Shown: positions 52,718 through 61,631, counted from the first letter of the stretch. The stretch is DNA of 64,000 bases from Burkholderiales bacterium 67-32 (GCA_001898625.1 MKUP01000027.1:281797-345796), one strand, 5' to 3'. The notes: a model not told the origin generated them from the letters alone. Numbers and translations are program-made.

Positions 52718-53539
52718 TCAGGAGGGGATCGAAGAGGAAGGCGGCTGCGCCAGGGCCTGGCGGATGTCCGCCGCGTCCTTGCGCGCGGCTGCCATGAGAT
52801 AGGTCACGTCGCTGCCGGCGATCAGGAAGCTGGCGCCCAGCGCCACCAATCGTTTTTGCAGCGCGAGGTCGCCACGGATGCCGCCTATGCCCAGGGTCTT
52901 GCCGTGTCGGTGGCAGGCCGCGGCGACGGTCTCATAGGCCTTGAACAGGTCGGGATGGTGCAGTTGTCCAGGAATGCCCATGGCGGTGCAGAGATCGTTG
53001 GAGCCGATCAGCAGCATGTCCACGCCGTCCACGGCGGCGATCTCGTCGGCGCGGGAAATCGCTCCGGGCGATTCCAGCATCATGATCATCAGCGTTTCGG
53101 CGTTGGTGCGCGCGGTCAGGCTGGCGGCGTCCTGCGGCCGGTAGAGCGTCCCGAGCGTGGGGCCCATGACCGAGCGGGTGCCGGCCGGGGGATAGCGGCC
53201 CGCCTGCGCGGCCGTCCGGGCCTGGTCCGCCGATTCGATACCGGGCAGCAGCACGCCCTGGGCGCCGCCGTCCAGCACGCGCTGCATGAGGTCCATGTCC
53301 AGGCCCGGCAGGCGGACCAGCGGCGCGATGCCGGCCGCCAGCGCGCCGGTGCACAGGGCCGAGACGGCATCGAGTCCTATCGTGCTGTGCTGCATGTCGA
53401 CGTAGATGGCGTCGAAGCCGCAGGCGGCCGCCATCATGGAGATGTCGGCGGTCCTGGCCTGCCGGAGCGCCATGCACAGCGCGAGCTCCTGGCGCCGCAT
53501 CCTGTCCTTCAGCGGCGATGTCTGGGCATTCGTCATCAT
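52718..53539 (-). CDS. HpcH/HpaI-family aldolase
   Basis: This class II pyruvate-type aldolase has 273 residues. Typical segments are FDAIYVDMQHSTIG (usually AhDxEH-like), VRLPGLD, GAQGVLLPGIESADQ, MIMMLESPGA and LLIGSNDLCTAMG; the Glu in MLES and Asp in SNDL are the metal ligands. It would release pyruvate or a related oxo acid from a 4-hydroxy-2-oxo acid, or run in the related decarboxylating way. The ATG overlaps the Bug stop (ATGA), so the genes are coupled. Confidence 0.88.
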   Translation of the reverse strand: MMTNAQTSPLKDRMRRQELALCMALRQARTADISMMAAACGFDAIYVDMQHSTIGLDAVSALCTGALAAGIAPLVRLPGLDMDLMQRVLDGGAQGVLLPGIESADQARTAAQAGRYPPAGTRSVMGPTLGTLYRPQDAASLTARTNAETLMIMMLESPGAISRADEIAAVDGVDMLLIGSNDLCTAMGIPGQLHHPDLFKAYETVAAACHRHGKTLGIGGIRGDLALQKRLVALGASFLIAGSDVTYLMAAARKDAADIRQALAQPPSSSIPS

Positions 53540-54501
53540 TGGGCCTCGATGTGCGCGCGGGCGATGACATCCTTCCAGGTGGCGATCTCGTCCGCCACGC
53601 GCTGCCGGAATGCCGCGGCCGGTGCCACGACGGTCGTCACGCCGGCGGCCGCGAAGGTCTTGGCCACTCGGTCGGTCTTGACCGCCTTGCCGACTTCCTG
53701 GTTCATGCGTTCGACGATGGCGGCGGGCACGGCGGCGGGCGCCATCACGCCGAACCAATACATCATGCCGTATTCCGGATAGCCGGCTTCGGCGAAGGTG
53801 GGGACGTCCGGCAGCATGGGGTTGCGCTGCTTGCCGCTGACAGCCAGCGCGAACAGGCGCTTGCCATTGATGTGCTGGACCGTGGAGCCCACGCTGCCGA
53901 TGCCGACGTCGATGCGGTCGGCGGCGATTTCGGTCATGGCTTCGGCGACTCCCTTGAAGGGTACGTGGACCATCTTCAGGCCATTCTGCAGGAGGAAGGC
54001 CTCCATCGCCAGATGGGCCGACGATCCCTGGCCGCCCGAGCCGAAGTTCAAGGTGCCGGGGTTCTTGCGGGCAAACTCGACCGTGTCGCGCAGCGTGCGC
54101 GTCTTCAAGCCGTTGCGCGCGGCCAGGACGGCGGGGGCGTCGGCGACCAGGGCCACCTGGGCGATGTCGGAGGAAGGGTGGTAGGGCAGCGATTTGTACA
54201 AGGCCGCCGAGACCGCGAAGGAGTTGTCGGTGAGCAGGAAGGTATAGCCGTCGGGCGCGGCTTTGGCGACCGCGTCGGTGCCGATGGTGCTACCCGCGCC
54301 GCCGCGGTTCTCGATGACGAACGGCTGTCCCAACTGGTTGCCCAGCTCCACCGCGACGGCACGGGCCGCAGTGTCGGTGAACGATCCGGGGGCGAAGGGA
54401 ACGATGATCTTCACCGGTCTGGCGGGCCAGGGCGCCTGGGCCCATGAAAGATTACCGAACTGTAGAATGAATAGAAGGAATGCGACGGCCGCTTTGTTCA
54501 T
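53536..54501 (-). CDS. Bug/TctC-family periplasmic solute-binding protein
   Basis: The ATG at 54501 gives 321 residues. The signal peptide ends near SWA-QAPW (residue 21). Motifs are VKIIVPFAPGSFTD, ENRGGAGST, PDGYTFL and HVPFKGVAEAMTEIAADRI. It leads a minus-strand operon with an aldolase and a LigI-like hydrolase, and is divergent from the IclR gene at 54711. The upstream frame (to 54639) runs through the promoter and is not taken as coding. Confidence 0.9.
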   Translation of the reverse strand: MNKAAVAFLLFILQFGNLSWAQAPWPARPVKIIVPFAPGSFTDTAARAVAVELGNQLGQPFVIENRGGAGSTIGTDAVAKAAPDGYTFLLTDNSFAVSAALYKSLPYHPSSDIAQVALVADAPAVLAARNGLKTRTLRDTVEFARKNPGTLNFGSGGQGSSAHLAMEAFLLQNGLKMVHVPFKGVAEAMTEIAADRIDVGIGSVGSTVQHINGKRLFALAVSGKQRNPMLPDVPTFAEAGYPEYGMMYWFGVMAPAAVPAAIVERMNQEVGKAVKTDRVAKTFAAAGVTTVVAPAAAFRQRVADEIATWKDVIARAHIEAQ

Positions 54502-54710
54502 GGGCGTGGGTCTCCGTGAGTCGTTCTTGGGGGCGTGCGATGCGCGCCGTGCCGGCTGGCAGGCCAGGGTGTGCGCCCTTTCGGTACGGCCGGTGAAGAG
54601 GGAGGGCGGCCTGTCGTATTCTTCGCCGGATTCTTGCATGGAATCGTTAATTTGTACATCAATATGAGAAACTTTCGTTTTTTGGCGGTCCCGCGGAAGG
54701 CAGAGAGGTC

Positions 54711-55490
54711 ATGAGCAGTCTGGACAAGATGTTGAGCCTGCTGGATGTGTTCACGCCCGCGGCGCCGGTATGGACGACGGAGGACCTGATCCGCTATTCC
54801 GGGGCGCCAGCCTCGACCTGCTACCGCTATCTCAAGACGCTGCATTCGGTGGGCTTGCTGGCTCGGGTGGCCAACGGTTCCTATGTGCTGGGCCCGCGCA
54901 TTCCGGAAATGGACCGGACGATGAGACTGTGCGATCCGGTCTACATCGCCGGCTCGCCCGTGATCCAGCAACTGACCGAGGAGACGGGGCACAGCTCGCT
55001 GCTGTGCATCCTGTTCAGCGAGTCCATCATGTGCGTGCAGCAGGCGCTGGGCAAGCATGCACCGCCCGAGCTGTTCAGCCGGGGGCAGCGCCGTCCGCTG
55101 GTGGCGGGGGCGTCAGCCAAGATCATCCTGGCCTATCTGCCGCTGCACCAGTTGCGGGTGATCTTCACCAAGCATCGCAAGAGCATCGCCGCGGTGGGAC
55201 TGGGCGCGGACTGGGAGCGTTTCAAGCAGGCGCTCAAGCAGATACGCCAGGCCGAATACGCGATGACCACGGGCGAGTACAACGCGGGCATCGTGTCCAT
55301 CGCCGCGCCCCTGTTCAATGGCGCGGGCGACGTGCTGGGCAGCCTGGCGGTCGCCGCGTCCACGTCGCATGTGGACCCGGTGGCGTTCGGCGCCATCGCG
55401 GACCGCGTGATCGAGGCGGGACGAGAGGTGTCGCGGCGGATCGCCTGCGCGCCCAACGTCGTCGCGCTACCGGCCAGGGCCGTGGGGTGA
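54711..55490 (+). CDS. IclR-family transcriptional regulator
   Basis: The product (259 residues) has an N-terminal winged helix (WTTEDLIRYSGAPASTCYRY, then GLLARVANGSYVLGP) and an IclR effector domain (GQRRPLVAGASAKIILAYLP in part, GEYNAGIVSIAAPLFNGAG). It is divergent from the Bug-aldolase-hydrolase operon with about 210 bases between, which shows AT-rich promoter-like DNA but no strong palindrome. It probably controls that operon and perhaps neighbours. Confidence 0.9.
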   Translation: MSSLDKMLSLLDVFTPAAPVWTTEDLIRYSGAPASTCYRYLKTLHSVGLLARVANGSYVLGPRIPEMDRTMRLCDPVYIAGSPVIQQLTEETGHSSLLCILFSESIMCVQQALGKHAPPELFSRGQRRPLVAGASAKIILAYLPLHQLRVIFTKHRKSIAAVGLGADWERFKQALKQIRQAEYAMTTGEYNAGIVSIAAPLFNGAGDVLGSLAVAASTSHVDPVAFGAIADRVIEAGREVSRRIACAPNVVALPARAVG

Positions 55491-55497
55491 GCAGGCG

Positions 55498-56070
55498 CTA
55501 GGGCCGGCGCTTCGGCGGAAGCGGCGTGGGCGTGCCGTCGGGCAGCGGAATGCGCGCGGTGTTCAGGACCATGGCCAGGAGGCCGTAGTAGCCGCAAAGC
55601 GCCAGCAGGTCCAGGACGCCCTGCCTGCCGTAGCGTTGCAGGATGGCGTCGTAGGCGCGCTGGCCCGGTTCGCCATCGCGCAGCAACTCGGAGCAGAAGT
55701 CGCAGGCGTCCCGTTGTTCGTCCGGCATGCCGGGCAGCGGCTGTCCGTGGGCGATGGCATCGATGACGGCGGGGTCCAGAGCCGTCGTGTTCAGCGCGAT
55801 GCGCCGGTGGGCGAACCATTCGTACTGGCAGTCCCAGTGCCGGGCGGTGATGAGCACCGCAAGCTCGATCAACTCGGGCGGCAGCCCCGTGCCGAACCGC
55901 AGGTGTTCGCCCAGTTGCTGGAGGTGGTCGGCCAGGTCCGGATGATGCAGCAGCGCCAGGAACGGGCCCTTGACTTCGCCGCGGGGGCCGGATGCGATGC
56001 TGGCCGCCACCTCCTGCTGGCGCGGATCCATCTGTTCGGGGGGGATGCGGGGAAAGCGCGGTTCTTGCAT
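55498..56070 (-). CDS. Carboxymuconolactone decarboxylase-family protein
   Basis: This 190-residue helical protein belongs to the AhpD/CMD superfamily. The core reads LRFGTGLPPELIELAVLITA and CQYEWFAHRRIALN, matching the E-x-x-x-x-x-C-x-x-x-H style, but with Cys-Gln-Tyr-Glu-Trp and a single Cys in the helix. A second Cys pair DACDFC lies later. Members act as carboxymuconolactone decarboxylases or as peroxiredoxin-like oxidoreductases; the lone active-site Cys argues against a CxxC reductase. It lies three bases after the BNR-repeat gene. Confidence 0.82.
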   Translation of the reverse strand: MQEPRFPRIPPEQMDPRQQEVAASIASGPRGEVKGPFLALLHHPDLADHLQQLGEHLRFGTGLPPELIELAVLITARHWDCQYEWFAHRRIALNTTALDPAVIDAIAHGQPLPGMPDEQRDACDFCSELLRDGEPGQRAYDAILQRYGRQGVLDLLALCGYYGLLAMVLNTARIPLPDGTPTPLPPKRRP

Positions 56071-56073
56071 GGC

Positions 56074-57096
56074 TCAATTCCTGACGGTGATGGAGTGGGC
56101 CGGGCGGTCGGGGGGAATGTCCGCCACGCGCCAGTGCAGGGCGCGGATCTCGCCGAATTCGTGCGGCAGGCGCTCCCACCGTTCGCCGCCGTCGACGCTG
56201 CGGAACAATTGGCCGAGGTTGGTGCAGGCGAACAGCAGCATCGGATCGGACGGATGTGTCGCGACGCACCACAGGGTGCTGTTGAACCGGCCCGGCAGCG
56301 GCACCGCGTGCCAGGTGTCGCCATGGTCCGTGCTGCGCATCAGGCAGGCATCGCTGCCCGGGGGGCCGTTGCCGTTGGTCAGGAACACGATGCGATCGGT
56401 GTCCGCGCGGGGCACCACGGCGCGGGTGTATTGCCACGGGGAATCGAGCTGCTGGTACGTCCAGTGTCCGCCGTCGTCATCGCTGCGGTGCAGGCCGCGA
56501 TTGGTGGTGGCCAGGATCGTGCGCGTTCCGCCGGGCTTTCTCAGCACCGCGATGCCGTGGACGTCCAGCGATACCAGTCCCTCGTTCCTGGCCACCCAGG
56601 TGCGGCCGCGGTCGCCGCTGCGATAAATGCCGCCGATCTCGATCGTGGCCCAGAGCACGTCGGGCTCGACGGGGTCGACCAGGATCTGGGTGACGCGTGT
56701 CGGGCCCTGGTTGATGGGGGAGAAGGTGGCCGCGCCGGGCAGCTCGAATGCCTGCCACGATGCGCCGCCGTCTTCCGAGCAATAGACCGCGGCGGGTCGC
56801 CCGCCGGCGTAGATGACGGCGGGATCGGCGGGCGACTGGGCCAGCGCCCAGACGTCGTCCAGCGGTGACGGCACGGCGGTCCAGCGGGTCGTCGATTCGT
56901 CCCAGCGGTAGATGCCCATGTCGGTCCCCGCATGCAGGATGTCCGGCCTCGTGGGATGGCTGCTGAACGTCCAGACGCGGGCCTCGAGATACATGCCCGA
57001 ATGGCTGTTGGGGTGAAGCCAGGTTTCGCCCCGGTCTTCGCTGAACCAGGCGGAGTGGCCGGCCGTGCCCGCATAGATTTCGATACGCCTCGACAT
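56074..57096 (-). CDS. BNR-repeat beta-propeller protein, no signal peptide
   Basis: This 340-residue protein contains six Asp-box (BNR) repeats: SEDRGETW, SEDGGASW, SGDRGRTW, SDDDGGHW, STDHGDTW and SVDGGERW. This pattern belongs to sialidase- and sortilin-like propellers. It starts MSRRIEIYAGT without a signal sequence, so it should be cytoplasmic, unlike most sialidases. Catalytic sialidase residues are not recognisable. It pairs with the CMD-like gene and is divergent from a Bug receptor. Function unknown; an isomerase, lactonase or scaffold role would be speculation. Confidence 0.8.
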   Translation of the reverse strand: MSRRIEIYAGTAGHSAWFSEDRGETWLHPNSHSGMYLEARVWTFSSHPTRPDILHAGTDMGIYRWDESTTRWTAVPSPLDDVWALAQSPADPAVIYAGGRPAAVYCSEDGGASWQAFELPGAATFSPINQGPTRVTQILVDPVEPDVLWATIEIGGIYRSGDRGRTWVARNEGLVSLDVHGIAVLRKPGGTRTILATTNRGLHRSDDDGGHWTYQQLDSPWQYTRAVVPRADTDRIVFLTNGNGPPGSDACLMRSTDHGDTWHAVPLPGRFNSTLWCVATHPSDPMLLFACTNLGQLFRSVDGGERWERLPHEFGEIRALHWRVADIPPDRPAHSITVRN

Positions 57097-57128
57097 CCCC
57101 GTTTGCCTCCTCGATGAACCAGATTCGC

Positions 57129-57155
57129 AGTATATCTTTTCCGTAAAAATATACT
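57129..57155. promoter_or_regulatory. 27-bp palindrome in the BNR/Bug divergent region
   Basis: AGTATAT-N13-ATATACT has perfect 7-base arms, and part of the spacer is also symmetrical (TTT against AAA). It lies between divergent starts in an AT-rich stretch, so it is a strong operator candidate. No regulator gene is adjacent; the IclR at 54711 is the nearest. Confidence 0.5.
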
Positions 57156-57190
57156 ACTATGTAAGAAATTTTTATTATTCGGAGGCGGCG

Positions 57191-58147
57191 ATGAAACGGA
57201 TTCTGGCAGTCATGGCGCTCATGGTGGTAACCGGCGCGCCCGCGCTGGCGGCCTACCCCGAGCGTCCGGTGCGCATCATCATCGGCTTTCCTCCCGGCGG
57301 GGCGATCGATACCATCGCCCGGCTGATGGGGCCGCCGCTGGCCGAGCGGCTGGGCCAGCCCGTGGTGATCGAGAACAAGCCCGGCGCCGGCGGCGTGGTG
57401 GCCGCGCAGGGGGTGGCCAGGGCCGACGCCGACGGCTATACCGTGCTGATGGGAACGATGGGCAACCTGAGCATCACGCCGGTGCTGACGAAAGATCTCA
57501 GCTACGACATGGAGAAAGACTTCGCCCCGGTCACCGTGGTCGCCTCCTCGGGGTTCGTGCTGTACGTGAACCCCGCGTTCCCGGCCCGGACCGTGGGCGA
57601 ACTGATCGCCTATGCCAAGGCAAACCCCGGCAAGGTCAATTTCTCGTCCAGCGGCAACGGCGGGCTGCCGCACATGGCGGGGGAGCTGTTCAATTCCGCC
57701 ACCGGTCTGAAGCTGACGCACGTTCCCTACAAGGGCAGCACGCCCAGCGTCAACGATGTGATCGCCGGGCAGGTGCAGATGACCTTCGAGGCGACGGCCA
57801 TCGGCCTGCCGTTCGTCCAGGCCGGGCGCCTGCGCGTGCTGGCCACCACCGGCGACCAGCGGCTGGCCGTCTTTCCCGACGCGCCGACCGTGGCCGAGAC
57901 CCTGCCGGGCTTCAGCGTCACCAACTGGTTCGGCATGGTGGTGCCGGCCCGGACGCCGCAGGACAGGATCGACCGCCTGCAAAAGGAAATCGCCGTCGTG
58001 CTGGCTCGCCCGGAAATCAAGGAGCGCCTGGATGCGTTGGGGGTCGCCGTGGTGGCCAATCCGCCGGCGGCGGCTGGGCGCTTCATGCAGGAGGAGCGCG
58101 CGCGCTGGGCGAAAGTGATCCGGGATGCGAACATCACGGCGAACTGA
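57191..58147 (+). CDS. Bug/TctC-family periplasmic solute-binding protein
   Basis: This receptor has 318 residues and a short signal peptide ending near ALA-AYPE (residue 20). Motifs are VRIIIGFPPGGAID, ENKPGAGGV, ADGYTVL and HVPYKGSTPSVNDVIAGQV. GGAGG precedes the ATG. It is followed after 89 bases by the ThDP-dependent enzyme gene and is divergent from the BNR protein. Confidence 0.92.
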   Translation: MKRILAVMALMVVTGAPALAAYPERPVRIIIGFPPGGAIDTIARLMGPPLAERLGQPVVIENKPGAGGVVAAQGVARADADGYTVLMGTMGNLSITPVLTKDLSYDMEKDFAPVTVVASSGFVLYVNPAFPARTVGELIAYAKANPGKVNFSSSGNGGLPHMAGELFNSATGLKLTHVPYKGSTPSVNDVIAGQVQMTFEATAIGLPFVQAGRLRVLATTGDQRLAVFPDAPTVAETLPGFSVTNWFGMVVPARTPQDRIDRLQKEIAVVLARPEIKERLDALGVAVVANPPAAAGRFMQEERARWAKVIRDANITAN

Positions 58148-58174
58148 CCGGAATCCGGAGGAGCACCGCGCAGC

Positions 58175-58190
58175 CGCCCTCGAAAGGGCG
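58175..58190 (+). other. Stem-loop between Bug and the ThDP enzyme gene
   Basis: CGCCCT-CGAA-AGGGCG is a short GC-rich hairpin with a GNRA-like loop, about 28 bases after the Bug stop. It could stabilise the receptor message relative to the downstream gene. There is no T-tract. Confidence 0.35.
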
Positions 58191-58236
58191 GGCGCGGCGC
58201 GATCATGAACGTTTCGTTTCCATGGGGTAGTGCCGC

Positions 58237-59787
58237 ATGATGAATGGCGCCGAGTCGCTTGTCAGAACCCTTCTCGCGTCCAACGTGGACGTCTGTTTCG
58301 CCAATCCCGGGACGTCGGAGATGCATTTCGTCGCGGCGCTCGACCGGGTGCCCGGCATGCGCTGCGTGCTGGGCCTGTTCGAGGGCGTGGTAACGGGCGC
58401 GGCCGACGGTTATGCGCGCATGGCGGGGCGGCCCGCCTCGACCCTGCTGCACCTGGGCCCCGGCCTGACCAATGGCATGGCCAACCTGCACAATGCGCGC
58501 AAGGCCCGGTCGTCCATCGTCAATATCGTGGGCGAACACGCGAGCGATCACCTGCAATACGAAAGCCCGCTGCGCAGCGATGTTCCCGGCGCGGCGGCCC
58601 TGGCTTCCGACTGGTGGCGGGTGGGCGGCGCGGGACACGGCATCGCCCGCGACGCCGCCGACGCCGTGACCGCCGCGCGCAGCCAGGATGGGCAGATCGC
58701 GACGCTCATCCTGCCCGCGGATACCGCCTGGAGTCCCGGCGGCGAACCGGTGGCGGCCGCCGAGCCGCCTGCCCTGGCGCGGGCGTCGGCCGAAGGGATG
58801 CGCCGGGCCGTCGAGGCCCTGCGTTCCGGTCGGCGCTGCGCCCTGCTGGTGACCGGCCGTGCGCTGGAAGAGGCCGGCCTGCCCGTGGTGGCCAGGCTGG
58901 CCGGCGCCGGCATCCGCGTCATGGCCTCGCAGTCGAACCGCCGTGTCGCGCGAGGCCGCGGCCGGCTGGTGGTTCCGCGGGTGCCGTTCGCCGTGGACCA
59001 GGGCGTGGCGGGGCTGGCGGGGCTGGAAGTATTGATCCTGGCGGGCAGCCATCCGCCCGCGGCGTTCTTTGGCTACCCGGGCAAGCCGCGCATGCTGACG
59101 CCCGCGGGCTGCGAGATCCAGGCCTTGGTCGAGCCGGGCGGTGACGTCCTACATGCGCTGGCGTGGCTGGCCGACGAACTGGGGCTGCCGGGTATGGCCC
59201 CGCTGGTCCCGGCGGCCGAGGCGCCCACGCTGCCCGCCGATGGCCCGCTCGATGCCGACAACGTCATGCAGACGATGGCGGCGATGCTGCCCGAGCACGC
59301 CATCCTGTGCGACGAGTCCGTGTCGTCGGGCCGTTCGCTGTTCCGCTTCACCGACGGCGCGGCACCGCACGATTACCTGCAGATCACCGGCGGCGCCATC
59401 GGCTCGGGGCTGCCGATGGCGACGGGAGCGAGCGTGGCCTGCCCGGACCGCAAGGTGGTCTGCTTCGAGGGCGACGGCAGCGGCATGTACACGCTCCAGG
59501 CGCTGTGGACGCAGGCACGCGAGCGGCTGGACGTGGTGACCATCATCCTGGCCAATCGCAGCTACCGGATCCTGCAGGGCGAATTGAAGGGCGTAGGCAT
59601 CGACCAGCCCGGGGAACAGGCGCACAGGATGCTGGACCTCGTCGGTCCCGAGCTGGACTGGGTGGCGCTGGCGCGCGGGCAAGGCGTCGATGCGGTTGCG
59701 GTGGACACCGTCTCGGGCCTGGCGGATGCCTTCCGCGGCGCGTGCGCCCGGCGCGGTCCGTTCCTGATCGAGGCGCGCATACCCTGA
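58237..59787 (+). CDS. Thiamine diphosphate-dependent enzyme (acetolactate synthase/benzoylformate decarboxylase-like)
   Basis: This 516-residue enzyme of the 2-oxo acid decarboxylase/synthase family has an N-terminal pyrimidine domain with the catalytic Glu49 (LGLFEGVVTGAADGYARM), a middle domain, and a C-terminal diphosphate domain with GDGSGMYTLQALWTQA then ILANRSYRIL. It is shorter than acetolactate synthase (about 560) and closer to benzoylformate decarboxylase (about 528). The usual NN of the ThDP motif is AN here. With the Bug receptor upstream, a decarboxylase acting on an imported oxo acid is plausible. Confidence 0.83.
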   Translation: MMNGAESLVRTLLASNVDVCFANPGTSEMHFVAALDRVPGMRCVLGLFEGVVTGAADGYARMAGRPASTLLHLGPGLTNGMANLHNARKARSSIVNIVGEHASDHLQYESPLRSDVPGAAALASDWWRVGGAGHGIARDAADAVTAARSQDGQIATLILPADTAWSPGGEPVAAAEPPALARASAEGMRRAVEALRSGRRCALLVTGRALEEAGLPVVARLAGAGIRVMASQSNRRVARGRGRLVVPRVPFAVDQGVAGLAGLEVLILAGSHPPAAFFGYPGKPRMLTPAGCEIQALVEPGGDVLHALAWLADELGLPGMAPLVPAAEAPTLPADGPLDADNVMQTMAAMLPEHAILCDESVSSGRSLFRFTDGAAPHDYLQITGGAIGSGLPMATGASVACPDRKVVCFEGDGSGMYTLQALWTQARERLDVVTIILANRSYRILQGELKGVGIDQPGEQAHRMLDLVGPELDWVALARGQGVDAVAVDTVSGLADAFRGACARRGPFLIEARIP

Positions 59788-59809
59788 TGTCGCGGTCCCC
59801 GCCGCGCCG

Positions 59810-60439
59810 TCAGCGCAGCGGGGAGTGGGGGGCGGCCAGCATCAGGCTCGACTCGATGCGATCGACCAGATCGCCATGCCGCGCAAGGAAGGCGCGCCAT
59901 CGGTCCTGGGCCAGCGACGCGGCCAGGCGCGCGCCGACGTCGCGGTAGGCCAGGATCTGCACGACTTCGTTCAGCCGCCCGGCCAGCGTGGTCCAGATGC
60001 CCACGGAAACGACCGTCTCGGCATCGGGGTGCGTGTCGCGCAGCAGGGCCGCGAATTCGGCGGCCTTGCCCACCTTGGTGCGGATGAGCCGCGTCTCGTA
60101 GACGTTGTGGTCCGTGCCCGCCGGCCGCGCCATCGGCGCAACGGCCTCCATCAGCCGGATCTCCTGCTCCTGCATCAGCGGATGCACCTTGGCCACGTAG
60201 TCGTCGCGCCATGCCGGCAGGGCGGCGAGCCGGGCGCGCACGGCCTGCCGTGCCTGCAGATCGTCGTGCTGCCACAGATTGAAGACGCGATGGGCCGAGC
60301 CGATCTCGCCGAACCAGAAGCCGAGCAGTCTGCCGTAGGCGTCGCCGCGTACGGGGACGGCGACTTCCTCGGCCAGCCGAAGGTATTCGGCCAGACCGCC
60401 GGGGGCGACGGTGTAGATGCGCAGTTCGTCGATGGGCAT
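59810..60439 (-). CDS. NIPSNAP-family protein
   Basis: From the ATG at 60439 the product has 209 residues and contains two NIPSNAP-type ferredoxin-like repeats: IDELRIYTVAPGGLAEYLRL with GFWFGEIGSAHRVFNLWQHD in the first, and YETRLIRTKVGKAAEFAALL with SVGIWTTLAGRLNEVVQILA in the second. Such proteins appear beside catabolic genes in proteobacteria, with no defined reaction. It is divergent from the OYE homologue at 60519 and convergent with the ThDP gene. The frame extends to 60589 but that part is inside the other gene. Confidence 0.82.
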   Translation of the reverse strand: MPIDELRIYTVAPGGLAEYLRLAEEVAVPVRGDAYGRLLGFWFGEIGSAHRVFNLWQHDDLQARQAVRARLAALPAWRDDYVAKVHPLMQEQEIRLMEAVAPMARPAGTDHNVYETRLIRTKVGKAAEFAALLRDTHPDAETVVSVGIWTTLAGRLNEVVQILAYRDVGARLAASLAQDRWRAFLARHGDLVDRIESSLMLAAPHSPLR

Positions 60440-60462
60440 GGCAGCGTCGCTCCTCTCGTTTA

Positions 60463-60492
60463 TTGACAAAGTTTCCCAAATTATAAGATAAT
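60463..60492 (+). promoter_or_regulatory. Sigma-70-type promoter for the OYE gene
   Basis: TTGACA (60463-60468), 18 bases, then GATAAT (60487-60492) lie 27 bases before the ATG at 60519. A palindrome (60478-60494) overlaps the -10 element. Confidence 0.55.
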
Positions 60493-60494
60493 TT
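60478..60494. promoter_or_regulatory. Operator-like palindrome over the -10 element
   Basis: AAATTAT-AAG-ATAATTT is a perfect inverted repeat with 7-base arms, placed where a bound repressor would block the promoter. The regulator is not identified. Confidence 0.4.
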
Positions 60495-60518
60495 TTTGAA
60501 ACAGAGACAAGCTGACTC

Positions 60519-61631
60519 ATGACCGCACTCTTTTCTCCGCTCGTGCTGGGTGGCATGGAGCTTCCCAACCGGATCGCCGTGTCGCCCATGGCCCAGTACA
60601 GCAGCGCGCCGGACGGCTGTGCCAGCGACTGGCATCTGGTTCACCTGGGACAACTGTCGTACTCGGGCGCGGGACTGGTCATGACCGAAGCCACCGCGGT
60701 CGAGCCCGATGGCCGAGGGTCCCTGCAATGCCTGGGCCTGTATGGCGACGCGCAGGAACAGGCGCTCGGCCGGGTGGTCGATTTCTGCCGGCAGTGGGGC
60801 GGCGCCCGCCTGGGCGTCCAGTTGTCGCACACCGGGCGCAAGGGCTCCGTGCGCCTGCCCTGGGCGGGGCGCGGGCCGCTGCCGGTCGAGGAAGGCGGTT
60901 GGCATGTCGAGGCGCCGTCCGCGCTGGCCGCCGATGACGGCGGGCCGGTTCCCGCCGAACTCGACGAAGCCGGACTGCGGCGTATCGGGCAGGCATTCGT
61001 GTCGGCCGCCCGGCGCGCGGTGCGTGTCGGCTTCGACGTGGTCGAGCTGCATGCCGCGCATGGCTACCTGTTGCATCAGTTCCTGTCGCCCCTGTCGAAC
61101 CGGCGTGACGACGGCTACGGTGGCGATGCCCAGCGCCGCATGCGCTTTCCGCTCGAAGTCGCGCAGGCCGTCAGGGCCGCCGTCCCGTCCGACCGGGCGA
61201 TGGGCGTGCGGATCAGCGCCAGCGACTGGGCCGAAGGCGGCTTCGGGCTGGACGAGGCGGTGGCCTTCGCCGGAGCCCTGAAGTCCATCGGATGCGACTA
61301 CGTCTGCGTGTCCAGCGGCGGCCTGGTCGGGCACCAGCAGATCCGGGTCGTGCCGGAGTACCAGGTGCCGTTCGCCAGCGAGGTCCGCCAGCGGACGGGC
61401 ATGGCGACCCGTGCGGTAGGCATGATCGCGCTGGCGCAGCAAGCCGACGCCATCGTGCGGTCCGGCCGTGCCGACTTCGTCGCCCTGGGACGGGCGATGC
61501 TCGATGACCCTCGCTGGGGGTGGCACGCGGCCGAAGTCCTGGGCGCCGCGGTCGCCTACCCCAAACCTTATGCGCGCGCCGCCAGCGCCGCCTGGCCCGG
61601 CGCCAGGCTGGTCAGGCCGGGCGCCGCTTGA
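60519..61631 (+). CDS. NADH:flavin oxidoreductase, Old Yellow Enzyme family
   Basis: This 370-residue FMN enzyme is of the YqjM/NamA type, ene reductases acting on activated C=C bonds. Features are PLVLGGMELPNRIAVSPMAQ then YSS, SHTGRKGS, VELHAAHGYLLHQFLSPLSN (His178, His181, Tyr183) and GRADFVALGRAML. The cysteine found in most relatives (PMC) is Ala here (PMAQYSS, residue 25), so redox tuning may differ. It heads a short plus-strand run with a maleate-isomerase-like gene, a Bug receptor and a cupin. Confidence 0.88.
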   Translation: MTALFSPLVLGGMELPNRIAVSPMAQYSSAPDGCASDWHLVHLGQLSYSGAGLVMTEATAVEPDGRGSLQCLGLYGDAQEQALGRVVDFCRQWGGARLGVQLSHTGRKGSVRLPWAGRGPLPVEEGGWHVEAPSALAADDGGPVPAELDEAGLRRIGQAFVSAARRAVRVGFDVVELHAAHGYLLHQFLSPLSNRRDDGYGGDAQRRMRFPLEVAQAVRAAVPSDRAMGVRISASDWAEGGFGLDEAVAFAGALKSIGCDYVCVSSGGLVGHQQIRVVPEYQVPFASEVRQRTGMATRAVGMIALAQQADAIVRSGRADFVALGRAMLDDPRWGWHAAEVLGAAVAYPKPYARAASAAWPGARLVRPGAA

